Shown here: positions 54,219-64,000 of the stretch, piece after piece
Numbering within the stretch: the stretch's first letter is position 1
Layout: the number at the start of each line of letters is the position of its first letter
Origin: Phytophthora sp. 'mugwort'
Lineage: Eukaryota > Oomycota > Peronosporomycetes > Peronosporales > Peronosporaceae
Assembly (NCBI GenBank): GCA_033558025.1
Contig: JAUCEF010000010.1
Coordinates: 769,001-833,000, forward strand
Direction: 5' to 3'
Length of the DNA stretch: 64,000 nucleotides
Notes under the pieces: model-generated
Database searches by the model: none
Told to the model about the DNA's origin: nothing
The model's input: the letters and a program-made list of their open reading frames with translations, nothing else
Translations under genes and position numbers: made by a program

Positions 54219-54539
54219 CTATATCCCGAGTTGCCGAGCTTCATTTTGTAATTCTTGTAGGAGCTGTCGAGTTCGATCAACTTTGTCTTGATTTGCGTCG
54301 TTGATTTGACATACTGGAACGAGTCTAAATGAACCCTGGCGCTGCTTTACAGCAGCGCCAGGGTTGTAAAAGCGTTCCTTAACGCAGGTGGTGTAGGCGT
54401 CCAGGTGATCGCACAGATAGTTAATCAGCGTGCTCGTCGGACCTGAGCTTCTTGTCCATGGTTCCGAAGCAGGATTCCTCCTTGCTTGCTCGTGTGGGCT
54501 GTGTCCGCTCCACCAGTCCTCGTCACAGAAATTGAGCAA
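54219..54539 (-). CDS. Small open frame, 106 residues, function unknown
   Basis: This minus-strand frame runs from MLNFCDEDWWSGHSPHEQ and ends with TRQLLQELQNEARQLGI, a likely short helix. It lies beside the Harbinger remnants and could be another piece of an element. The 15-bp hairpin at 54332-54365 lies within it. I do not recognise the protein and am not sure it is a gene. Confidence 0.25.
   Translation of the reverse strand: MLNFCDEDWWSGHSPHEQARRNPASEPWTRSSGPTSTLINYLCDHLDAYTTCVKERFYNPGAAVKQRQGSFRLVPVCQINDANQDKVDRTRQLLQELQNEARQLGI
54332..54365. repeat. Perfect 15-bp inverted repeat (hairpin) with TTAC loop
   Basis: AACCCTGGCGCTGCT, a TTAC loop and AGCAGCGCCAGGGTT form a GC-rich, perfect stem. 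It sits inside the small minus-strand frame. It may be a terminator-like or transposon-end structure, or a chance palindrome. Confidence 0.75.
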
Positions 54540-55439
54540 TCAAATTTCACCTACAGCTGGGACTACAGACCTACAGCGATTTCTGCTGGAGATATGAGTG
54601 TGATAAAAAGGCCAGCGTAGGGATGCTGCAGGTTCTCGCTGATTGATCAGTGTTGCCTTCAGATGCCTACCTACAGCGTACCTACGAGCCCTGGGAACCA
54701 CAACTATTCATGAGCTTTGCCTAGTAGGCGCGACTACATCCTCGTTTTTTAATCAGTATATGTGCAGACGCCTTGAGCACCCCTCTCAGTAACATACAAA
54801 CTTCATGTTTAAGCCACATTTAACAGTTAAATTAGATGTGCCGCGTTGACATCAAGATCACACCAAACTCCCGCTCGATGAATATCGCCAGCCCCATATC
54901 CAAAGAGAATCATCGCACACAAGCACAATCTTACGGAGATATCACTGTCAATTCACAGGCAAAGTGACCAATTTATCGCTCAAAAGTCGACATTGAAACA
55001 TTCCTTCGGAGCCATCTAGAGCTGTGCGTATGGCAGTCTTATCGGGTACTATGCAGAGAGGTGGTGCCGCGCGTCCATCTGCACCCCCAGCGGCGTCTAC
55101 ACCATTTCGAGCACGCGAAAACGGCTTTGATGTACGCAGTGAGAGTTCGGGGCGGCAGTCAACGAAGCGACCGTACCAATCTGTTTTCAGGTCATTCATA
55201 AAGCGCAGTAGCCGCGGATCATGTGGCGCTGCCATACTCCCTTCAACACTTCCCACCGCTGAATCGGTATCAGGCGCCACTGCATTGCTCCAATCCATGT
55301 CACAATATCGGCTTCACATTCCAGCGGTAATATCGGGTTAGACCGTGGAATCGCACGGCTATCTTTGCGCGATGCGTTTCAGCGCCGACAGTAACAAGGT
55401 GAAGCGTCAGCTGCAGCTACCACGGCTTCGTCGGCGATG
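54540..55439. other. Stretch without a supported gene
   Basis: There are short frames on both strands (for example 54948-55298 minus, 55024-55341 plus, which overlap), with no motif. I make no gene call here. Confidence 0.45.
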
Positions 55440-57650
55440 ACACGCTAGATTTCGTCCTTTAGTGCTTGCCCGTGAAGCACGCCTTCATCTTGTTGCCAGC
55501 GACTACAAGGAGGTGTCTCACCGAAATGGATGCCATCAAAATTGAGGGTCACAATCTGGTAAATAATGTGCTGAACCAATCGGAGCAACGGATGCAAGAA
55601 TTGGAACAGAAACACTGATTCGCTCTTGAATTGGTCAAGGTCCATGGACTGGTAAATACGTGAAATGATTCGGAAGGATAGAACGGAGAATCCTGGAAAG
55701 GATTTGTTGAGGAAGTTGAGACTCCCGTACGGGAGGTGAAGAAAAATAAAGATGCTCAAGGCGGCCTCGCTGAGCAGGACACGGCGGGAAAGAGCGGTAA
55801 TGAATTTGGAACATGGAATGGACCATCATTCAATAGGACTGAGTGGTCCTGAATTCGAAGGCGATCGGCTATTCCCCCTCTAGTAATAGTACGCGAGTGG
55901 ACGGGGCGGGTAACGACCGTAACGGGATCGATCGATGCGGTAAGGTTGGACCTGGCGTCCGGGGGGGGGGGGGGCGAAGGGCGAGAAACTAAGTACTGAA
56001 CTCAGTGTGCGAGTCGTTATGGGCACTTGCTTACCGAGAAAGAGCTGAACCTGGTCGAGGAAGGAGACAGCGGATTGGTGAAAGCATAACCAGACGAGTA
56101 TGATAAGGAATTTGAGGAACGGCTGTTCCCGCTGGATGACGTACAAATCCAGCTACGGGTAAAACAGAACGCCCAAGAACAAGAAATCGGCGCTTATGGA
56201 CGTGGGCGCTGTATTAGGAATACCAGAGCGGGTACTAGACCGGATGAAATGGTTTCGTCAGGAGCGCTCTCTACGCCTGAATACTGACTGAATTGGTATG
56301 CAAGACGCCGCAAGCGTCTGAGGAATCCAAGCATGCCAACCAGAACTTCTCGCAACTGGAGACGCCCAGCGGTGGAACACCGCTGAAAAACAAAACGCTA
56401 TATCGGCTGGCTCGAATGAAATTATGGGTCCCAAAAAAAGCACCTACGAATGCTGCTGAAGCTGAGCCAATGCGTACGTCGCCAGATATGACACTCCAGC
56501 ACCAAGCGTCGACCCCACTGAAATGCAAGGTTACGTCAATCGCGTGCCAAGATTGCAAGTGTATGTCAAGCCAAAGGCCGGTACTCCGTTGTGCCTATCG
56601 TCGCATTCGTTACGGCGAGGTGATGTATAGCATGCTAATGCTGATTCATAAACCCGCAATGGATCTTCGATCGGGGTAGTTGGAGTATGACGGCGAGAAC
56701 AAAGCATTTGCCTATGTATTCAACACGACAAGCGAGGACAGGAAAGTGTCGAAGGTGGTTAACGACTGGAAGTCCGGAGAAAGCCTGACCATACCTACGC
56801 TGAGAAGCTTCGACACATCAACGGCTTCTAAAATCCGGAGGTTAGGTCGCCTGGTATTCGAGTCCAGCTTAAGTCTTAAAGACAGTTCCTTGACCCTCAA
56901 TCAGCAAGTCGCTGATCTTCTCGTGGCGTCTTTGATCCAGCTCTTTCCTGAAATCAACGACAGGTACCCAATAAGCCCGTACACGTCGCGGATGCGCACC
57001 TGGCTCTTGTCCATCCAACTAGCGATGCCTGAACTTTTAACTTGGAATGTGCAACTGAATCACCAAGCAACTGAGTGCTGTGCGAAAGAAGGTAAACCCA
57101 TCACACGTGAATTTCAGATGATCAACCATCAGAACGCTGTAATTTTTCAGCTTATAGACGCGAACAAAGAGCAGTCCTTACGCATTGCTGAGCTGAAGAA
57201 GCGGATACTGATTGGTAGCGGTGCTGTTACCGATCTCGATTGCGCGGCAGGGGAAACGGCTCGTGAATTCCGAGCGCCTGTGACTGAAATACCCTCACCA
57301 GCGGCACCCAAGGTGCGCTCAACGTTGTAAGCCTGCAGCATCGACTTGGTTTGAGTGGCACGCCAAGACGGTTCGACTCTGGCAGGTCTCTAATGGTCAA
57401 CGCTACAAGTCTCAATCAAAGCAGAAAGTTGCCTTCACGAAGTTGCTCTTACCTCACGGATTTATTTTCGACCCTTTCAAAGCTGAGTACTCGGACCGTG
57501 TTCTCCAAGCCGGTAATACCGCTCAGCAAACATGAACGTTTCTTACGCGATCGAGGCATCAAACGCAATTTTGGATCAGGACTTCTAAAATAACTTTGTG
57601 CCCTTCATCGCGATGGAGTTTTAAAAACCCTCATAACCGATTATCGTGCC
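55440..57650 (+). pseudogene. Unassigned oomycete repeat-family gene, broken
   Basis: The longest piece, 56680-57330 (216 residues), is protein-like: ESLTIPTLRSFDTSTASKIR, LNQQVADLLVASLIQLFPEI, FQLIDANKEQSLRIAELKKR. After one frame change it continues at 57341-57535 as STWFEWHAKTVRLWQVSNGQ, then KVAFTKLLLPHGFIFDPFKA, so the gene is longer than any single frame. The upstream part (56293-56679) carries ACQDCKCMSSQRPVLRCAYR, a Cys-rich run, then EVMYSMLMLIHKPAMDLRSG. Fragments at 55490-55850 may belong to it. I recall similar repeat proteins in Phytophthora. No DDE, RT or recombinase motif is recognised. Confidence 0.45.
55961..55974 (+). repeat. Poly-G tract
   Basis: A run of 14 G (GTCCGGGGGGGGGGGGGGCGAAGG). 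It interrupts the degraded gene and is a site of likely length variation. Confidence 0.7.
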
Positions 57651-58074
57651 CGCTTGGCGCTTGGCCAAATTAGTGACCCTGCACTCGAAATGACGAAGGA
57701 GTTATTTTAGGGTCAAAATGGGATGCATACGTCCACATGGGAATTGCAGAGGTCTTGGCCCCTCCCATAGATAACTCAAATAATATCATCAAACGTTCGT
57801 TACGAATTCATGTAGCCGCAACGCACTTTGCCCATTCCTTATTTTGAACCAACTAGAGAATGGCACACGTAAGTCGGAAGGGGTTCAACGATGTAGTTGT
57901 TGCATATATTAGGCAGAACATTCCCCGTGTGAAATTAAACAATGAAGCTCTACGATACCTGCGGTGTGAGCTCCAACTCGCTGACACATCCGACTTGGCC
58001 GGTTTCTGGTTTCAAGTCATTATTGATTTGCTGGATTGAAATGGATGACGCATTAGTGGCCAAGATCTATAATC
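57651..58074. other. Stretch without a supported gene
   Basis: Only short frames are seen. It lies after the broken repeat-family gene and before the Lys/Glu-repeat frame. Confidence 0.5.
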
Positions 58075-58644
58075 TTGGCGTGGATGTTTACCGGGGTGGG
58101 GGCGAGCGCCGCCGCGGAGGAGAAGTCATCAGGCGGCGTAGTAGAAGAGAAGGCGTCTCTCGCCATCTTTGAGGAGAAGCCATCGATCATGGTGGCCGAA
58201 GAGAAGCCGTCCAACAGTGTAGCAGACGTCGCTGAAGTGAAGGATTCGAGCAGCGTGGCCGACGTCGCTGAAGAGAAGACTTCTTCGTATCCGTCGGCGG
58301 AGGAAAAGCCATTGATCAGCAATGGTCCGTAGTCGATGACGGAGACGATGACGGGGGTTGTTTGGATTCCTGCTCCGTCCAATATTGAGGCGGCGGCCTT
58401 GATATGCGTAGTCCCGAGCGAACATGACCAATGCAGCTACAGCGAGGTGGAGGCCCCGATGTCGAACTTAGGAGCGTCACTGATGTACGACGTCCGGTCG
58501 ATCGCAGACGCCTACGAACGAGATGGTAGGCGGATTTACGTCGTCGACTGGGATCCACCAAAGAGCCTGCGTCCAATTTTCTGCCCAAGATGGTCGCCGC
58601 GCTCAATCGGAGTCGCCGGTCACTGGTCCGTCGAGCCTTCTTAG
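58075..58644 (+). CDS. Short Lys/Glu/Ser-repeat frame, doubtful gene
   Basis: The frame 58075-58332 encodes imperfect repeats of the type VAEEKPSxxVADVAExK (for example EEKPSNSVADVAEVKDSSSV), matching imperfect DNA repeats. After a stop the strand continues as 58336-58644, containing SNLGASLMYDVRSIADAYER and YVVDWDPPKSLRP. The second part looks like a globular protein fragment. The two may once have been one gene, split by the stop at 58330. I cannot name it. Confidence 0.3.
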
Positions 58645-59036
58645 AGGATGAAGATGGTCATGGACGCGGGGATATTCTCCAATCTGCAGGTACGCAAACC
58701 ATCGTCCACTCCGCCGTCTCCTAAGATATCACGACGCTTAACAAATAAAATCACAACAGCGTGAGGGTTGACCAGATCAAATACGTGTATCACCCTTCTT
58801 GATCCCATGTTCCGCACAACAAGGTTGACGCCATTGACACGGCACACCGAGGTTTGAGCGGTCTGTGGAACAGCACGGCTCCGCTGCAAGCAGCACACCG
58901 TGCTTTCCCCACACACTACTGCTACCCGTAGAACCTGCGCATACTCTAAAAGAATCATATTGGTTAGAATTGCAAAACCAAACCTAGTCAACCCAATGAT
59001 TTCACCTGCTGTTTCCAGCGATGGGCGCATGCGAAC

Positions 59037-59221
59037 GCCCCATGCACATCGGCGTCACTTCCGCTGCTTCTGCTCGGCCTCGTATTGGTGCTGACTGCGA
59101 GGGGATCCCCCCCCTCACGCGGACACCCCATGCACATCGGCGCCACTCCCGCTGCTTTCTGCTCGGCCTCGTATTGCTGCTGGCTGTGAGGGGATCCGCC
59201 TCCCCCCGCACGCGTCTGCTC
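59037..59221 (+). repeat. Two-copy direct tandem repeat, about 88 bp unit
   Basis: CCCCATGCACATCGGCGTCA at 59037 and CCCCATGCACATCGGCGCCA at 59126 start two diverged copies that share TGCTCGGCCTCGTATTG and GAGGGGATCC. The unit is about 88-89 bp with several substitutions and small indels. A third, weaker part continues to about 59250. Confidence 0.75.
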
Positions 59222-59399
59222 GCTTCGTCTGCTGTTGCTGGTGATTGTGTTGTGAGGGGTCGCCTCCGCATCCTCGCGTTTATTCGTCCTCGAACCTCTA
59301 GATAATTAATAGTTATGCCGAATTAAAACGGCGCATTTGGTTTTATTCTACCCAGTCGTTTTGGTGTCGGTATTGTCGGTCGGCGTCAGCCATTTTACG

Positions 59400-60720
59400 C
59401 ATGGCATCACGTGTGGAACCAACTCGGGGCAAGATGGCGACCTGATGCCCGGGCCAAAAGCCCGAAGCCGGACAGCCCCATGCTGGAATGGGAAAAGGTG
59501 GCTCAGTATGAGCCCGTCAGTCTCCTCTTGATTGTGCAGTCGTTCAACTACCCTGGGGAAATTCTCAACAGCCTCCACAACCCCTTCATTCTGCGTTGGA
59601 CAAGGGCCTGGAGGGTTCAATGTTTGCAGGCAGGCTTAAGGCGCCACAGAGAATGAACTTCATCGACGGCGACCAAATCACGGCTCACGGAGTGGATAGC
59701 GACAACTGAACATGACACTCAGCACTCTCGTCTCCCATCGTTAGTGGACAATGCGGACAACCGGAAGGTTGCTAGACGACAAGTACGCTTCCGACGACAT
59801 GCTGCGGTTGAGCGACCCGCAAAGGAGGGGACAGCCCAGTGAACTACTTTTATGTGGAATGGTCTATGACGCTGAAACCCAGGAACTCTTGGGATCCTCA
59901 GACAGGTACTCCGGGGCTCCAGATAGATTCTGGGAGCACATTACCCTCCTCCAGTCTAACAGGGCGTATCACTCCATGTACTACACGTCCGACGACCAGA
60001 TCAACTGGGTCGTCACAACGCGCTTCTTCGCGGAAGCTTTTGAAAAGCGGCCAGAAGACGCGGTGCAGGAGTACTAAGGGCACCGTTCAGTTGCCAGAGC
60101 CTCCCGCTTCCCTCCCCCCTAGGGGGACGGCTCATGCAAGATAGGCTTCATTTCGAGCGGATCCAGCATGACAACAAATGGAGACTGGATGATCTCAGGA
60201 CATGACGCATAACAAGCCAAAATGTCCGAGGTTTCAAGAAGGAGAGTAGAAAACGTTGGTTTTCGGCATGGCGACAAACCCTGCTGCACAGTAGACCAGA
60301 GATGTGATGTCTTCAAGAGACCCACGTGGCGACCACAGAGGCGGCTGACGAGTTGGAACAAGAGTGGCAGCGGGTTTGGTTAGTGCAACGTAACTACGAC
60401 CAACATCGCATAACACATTGGAGCACCGGCTCCGCAAGGCAGGTGGCGTGGCAATCCTTCTCCCCCCTCCCCAGAACCGGCGATGGAAGCACGTTCATGG
60501 GAGAGGATAAACGTGCCGACACGAAAAATAGCGATCCAAATACGGGACGGAGCTGTGATGATCAGCATTTACGCGCCGAACCTGCGACGGGTGCACGTAT
60601 TGCGGTTGTAGGCCCGGCGCCGCATGAACTGTCGCTGCCCTACCGCCGCATGCATGTCCTATCCGTGATGCGGCTGACCCTGAGGGCTGCCACTGCTTCA
60701 AGCTGCTGCTGAAGTCCTTC
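59400..60720 (+). mobile_element. 5' part of a second LINE, truncated after the endonuclease start
   Basis: Plus-strand segments in several frames form the start of a LINE: an N-terminal region (59411-60077, including MRTTGRLLDDKYASDDMLRL), then ITSQNVRGFKKESRKRWFSA (about 60210-60270), CLQETHVATTEAADELEQEW (about 60308-60370) and, after a frame change, RKIAIQIRDGAVMISIYAPN (about 60525-60590). QNVRG, LQETH and YAPN are the first three motifs of APE-type endonucleases. Coding similarity ends near 60620. No reverse transcriptase follows, so the 3' part is missing, which is the reverse of usual LINE truncation. Confidence 0.6.
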
Positions 60721-61587
60721 TGTCGGGGTGGCTCTCTCCGGCAGCCCGTATACCGGCGCCCTCCTACCGCCGCAATGAGGCAGGCGTCCGCAAGGTTGGT
60801 ACCGCAGTAGCACTTGTCTCGCATTCGGGGGGTAAAGTCTTTATTACCAGTTGCAATAGAGGCATGGCGGACGCTCTACATGCTTCGCGTAATAGCGTGC
60901 CGGCTGTATGGTCGGCGCTGGCTGTATGACCGTGGGCGACTGTATAGTTTGAGGTAGCTGTATAGATGGGGGTGTATGTATAGTGATCAGACCGTAGTAT
61001 CGCCAGAGCATTTGTGCGGGCATCACCGGAACCAATGGGTCATTTCGGACACCGCCCTGTGAAATTGGTGTTTGGTGTCTGGCGAGGTCGAGCGCTGGCA
61101 CGCAAAACGGTCACCCTCATGGAGCATTTTCCGCGCACGCGATTCTAACAGATGTCTGCATACGAGGTGCAGCGTGACGTCGCGGCCGGAAGAGACGAGG
61201 ACGGGATGAAGTCGTTCGAGAAAGTTGCTTTCGCGGTTCCATCTTCAAGGCTGGCATCTCCATCGATCCTTGAAGTGTATCGACGTGAGGCCGCGCGGAC
61301 CCAGATGGCCACTGAATCTCGTCATCAGGACGTCAACTTCACGCTGTCGAGCTCCCGCATTCACAAAACAAAGAATATGGCAGCAAGGGACGTACTTATG
61401 TTTGTTGAAGGGCGCGGAACATTCTGCCGTCTGCGAGCAGGAGCGTCTGCGGCGGATTTTAGTCCCCCTTGGCGTTCTTCGAACCTTGGGAAGCTGGCGC
61501 TTCTCATGTAGCACACATACGATGGGGTAACCCTCCCTTTGAGTTGCTGGTGAAGGCATCTCGGCTCACTGCGATGCGTCTACGTTT
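60721..61587. other. Stretch without a supported gene
   Basis: The frames 61152-61511 (+) and 61559-61245 (-) overlap and have no recognisable motif. I make no gene call. It could contain the site where the LINE fragment was cut or recombined. Confidence 0.4.
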
Positions 61588-62479
61588 TTAACTGTGGCCC
61601 ACAAGCGCTTGGAGGTAATATACTTCGTCCTTCAGCATCATAGATCGACCATGACCTCGGGGTCCGACTGTCGCGTGAAGATGTCGACGGGCCGCTCGAT
61701 AGCCCCAATTGCATTGTCGACAAGGCGCTCTGCTACAGCTGGAAGGGACTCGGGATGGATTCGGTGGAAGCCGTGACGGCTGATAGATCGACACCACGTT
61801 CACTCCTGAATGGCGAAAAAAATAGGCTTCGAATCTTTGAGTACAAGCCCTCGCCGTACTTGGGGTCTTTTTCACCTTCTTGACCGGTGGACGGGCCGAC
61901 TTTTCTTCCTCCTCCGTGTCGGGTTCCTTGGACGTTGCACGCGCAGGCTTCTTGGAGGCTGATACAGCTGCGCCAGCCATAGCGATGTGCTTGATCGTCT
62001 TCGTCTTGCCTTTACGGTCCACTACAAGAGCGTCGCCGACCACGGCCGTTACTGGGGTGCGCATGCTCTATCGCGGCGGGGAAGGGTCAGATGTGCGCTT
62101 CGCGGAGGTCGCTGTCCATGGTGCTTCCCCACCTGTCGCGTCCACGCTGGCCGGGTTATCAGATTGAGGCTCGCTGTCGGTCGGAGTTGTCTGGTCCTTC
62201 GATACTGGCAAGGCGGCTGCCGACGCGTTTGGCGACGGCGAGCTGGGCACTGTGGTCGGCTCTGGTGCTCCGCGAGTGATCATCTTGGCCGTAGGTAAAA
62301 AGGACCTCCCCCGCTTTTGTTGCGCGTCTTGCCTGTTGTTCTTCTGAGCTAAAGGTGAGGTGACGCGTGGCAAGCCGCTTTAAATCGTTGGACGCAGCGG
62401 GTAATCTCAAACCCGGACTGAGCTGGTATACCGGTAAGACAAGTTTCACGTGGAAAACACATTTCCCTTTTTTCGCCAT
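61588..62479 (-). pseudogene. Broken Lys/Ser-rich gene, unknown function
   Basis: Starting at 62479 (MAKKGKCVFHVKLVLPVYQL), one minus-strand frame and, after a shift near 62350, another (to 62068) and a third (62064-61588) make a plausible single protein. The basic acidic-mixed region EPDTEEEEKSARPPVKKVKK is a likely nuclear signal. Earlier parts are Ser/Pro/Thr-rich. It is consistent with the nucleic-acid-binding first frame of a retroelement or with a nuclear host protein. I see no zinc knuckle. The 5' end is a clear ATG in a good context, but the gene is broken. Confidence 0.35.
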
Positions 62480-62985
62480 TCGCTGTTCGGGAAATACACC
62501 ATATTTAGATTATCTTTAGCTGACCACTAAAAACGCAAGACAAATACGCCTATCATGAGCCCAGCACCTTCTGAAAATCACACAAGAGAATGACAGAGCT
62601 TTCAGAGAGATCGGCTATCATATGCTCAAGGATGATTGATTTGAAAAACGAAGGATGTTCTGTTGACAGAGGTTTTACGGGAAGTTTTGCCGCCCCGGCC
62701 GTATAGCATTTATCCTGTAAGCTGGTTAACAGCGAGTGCGTCGTCTAACGATAAATCCAAATTGCGTGGAAACGTTGCCGTTCCAGGTATCAGTGAAAGG
62801 GTTTAACTTCTGAAACAATAATTTGGGAGGTACAATTTACTTATTGCATTTTTTTCACATATTGTATACAACTAAATTGAAGCTAAGAGGACACTACAGC
62901 ACCCACCCTTATTAGTCGAGCTCGGACTAGTAAGGGTGGAAGACTGCGAGGCTTGAAAATATAACTGACTATTTGGTGCGCACAC
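62480..62985. other. AT-richer spacer with an inverted repeat
   Basis: No gene is supported between the minus-strand Lys-rich frame and the pogo-like fragment. The 14-bp imperfect inverted repeat at 62904-62938 is the only structure noticed. Confidence 0.5.
62904..62938. repeat. Imperfect 14-bp inverted repeat near the pogo-like fragment
   Basis: CACCCTTATTAGTC and GACTAGTAAGGGTG pair with one mismatch around the 7-base GAGCTCG centre. It lies about 50 bp from the end of pogo-like coding, so it may be a terminal repeat relic. No second copy was found within the window. Confidence 0.6.
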
Positions 62986-64000
62986 TTATCTACGGTGTGC
63001 AACTAATTGATGTTTGTCAGCCGCATCACACTTTCGTTGCACTTCAACCTCGCAATACCCGCGCTCAAATGCAACGGGAAGTTGAGCTATCGTCTCGCGA
63101 AGTGACTTACTTAGCTGCTCTACGCTCCAAAAGCCATCATCAGCTGCATCTAGCCCGCATAGCAGCATTGATTGTTTTCGCCCAGTTGCGCCCCTTCCTA
63201 TCGACTTCCACGTTTAAGCATCGAACGTATTCAGGTGCAGTCTCTAGAAAAAAAAACTGTTTGCCCGGGTTAACCAACGCCCCAGACTTCATGACCCACT
63301 CACCTAGTCTAATCGCAGCCATATTGTGAGCCTCGCACAGGCGGCGAAAGTGTGCTTTGATTCTTGAATAGGGAATCGATTGGCTAGCTGTACTTTATCC
63401 GTCGCATTGGTCGGGGAGAAGCTGACCGTTGTTCTGAGCAATTTTGCTGCCGCAGGCACCTCATCACTGGACTGTCCGCTGCAATTGTCCATCTAAAGAA
63501 CACAATCGCCAGCAAAAGGTCCACCAGGACCCAACGTTCTAACGCCGTGCAGCCACTGCAGCATGATGTTGGTGCTTATAAATGCAGAAGGTGACGACCG
63601 AAAGCAAACGATATCAACGGCATCGGCCAAATCTTGAGTTGAATAGATGGCGTTTTATTCTTAATATCAGCGTTGGGCACAAGGCTTTCGCATCGCGCCT
63701 ACCCTCAAGCAGCACGCACATTATGATGCCTTTCCTGCCTAAAAGACAAAAATCACATTGCATGGAAAAAAAATAGTCCATCAAGAGATAAATTTACAGA
63801 TAGCAACCAATCAAATGCACCAAACTTACCCGACACCATTTTGCGATATTTCACCTCCTCAGCTCCTTGAAATCGGGTGTATTTACATCGTCCAGATCAA
63901 TCATGAAGTGGCTCTAGTTCATATTATAGATCTGATTGGGGTCAATGGTCTTGTCGTCAAATTGACGTTTCAGCTTCCCCAGGTGGACGGCCGCCGCTGT
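62986..64000 (-). pseudogene. pogo-like (DDE_1) transposase, cut by the right window edge
   Basis: On the minus strand the fragment reads AVHLGKLKRQFDDKTIDPNQ, then NMN-stop-SHFMIDLDDVNTPDF (about 63965-63880), where N-M-D/N-E-x-x-F in intact relatives includes the first catalytic Asp; here the second residue is lost to a stop. Later come MDNCSGQSSDEVPAAAKLLR (63492-63430) with the DN motif, SPTNATDKVQLANRFPIQES, WVMKSGALVNPGKQFFF (about 63290) and LLCGLDAADDGFWSVEQL (about 63165). Five or more frameshifts occur. The 5' end is outside the window. Confidence 0.7.

Noticed and set aside
1..64000. tRNA, rRNA, CRISPR or bacterial operon signals
   Set aside because: None seen on either strand by eye; the window is eukaryotic nuclear DNA with introns and transposons.

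Overview
The window reads as nuclear DNA of an oomycete, most like Phytophthora or a close relative. The reasons are the small gene island with compact introns, a 1,173-residue condensin CAP-G gene with short GT-AG introns, 24-residue C-x4-C-x9-C-x2-H repeats of the oomycete 'WRKY19-like' type, an oomycete-like initiator (CATTTCCATTTT) just upstream of one start codon, and a dense mixture of transposon families typical of these genomes. No bacterial or phage signal is visible.

Layout. 1-3560: degraded Ty3/gypsy element (+). 3572-8490: nearly full-length but frameshifted LINE (-), with endonuclease, reverse transcriptase and C-terminal zinc domain. 9540-13645: Ty1/copia element (+) with a half-tRNA initiator-Met primer site and no recognisable 3' LTR. 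13642-15115: hAT transposase remnant (+). 15660-16985: broken coiled-coil gene (-). 18550-22490: broken gene of an oomycete repeat family that I read as transposase-like but cannot assign to a class. 22850-26331: degraded coding fragments ending in a long coiled-coil pseudogene. 26880-31290: Mutator-like element (-) with DDE, SWIM and Ulp1-like protease parts. 31316-31773 and 34481-35027: a long, diverged inverted-repeat pair that encloses a zinc-repeat gene (32486-33562, -).

36158-48857 is the conserved gene island: a PX-RCC1-TBC Rab-GAP fusion (-), divergent from condensin CAP-G (+) across a 140-bp shared promoter, then a PDZ protein (+) and a convergent CFAP97/Hemingway-like protein (-). 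These four have long, undamaged reading frames and look functional. Together they suggest membrane traffic, chromosome condensation, scaffolding and possibly flagellar function, with no sign of a shared pathway.

48897-64000 returns to repeats: a Tc1/mariner-like element with long terminal inverted repeats, a PIF/Harbinger pair (transposase + and coiled-coil partner -), an unassigned repeat-family gene (55440-57650), a tandem repeat, a 5' LINE fragment, a broken Lys-rich gene and a pogo-like transposase running off the right edge. Almost every element carries frameshifts and stops, so the repeats look old. All assignments come from reading the translations by eye; no database search was run.
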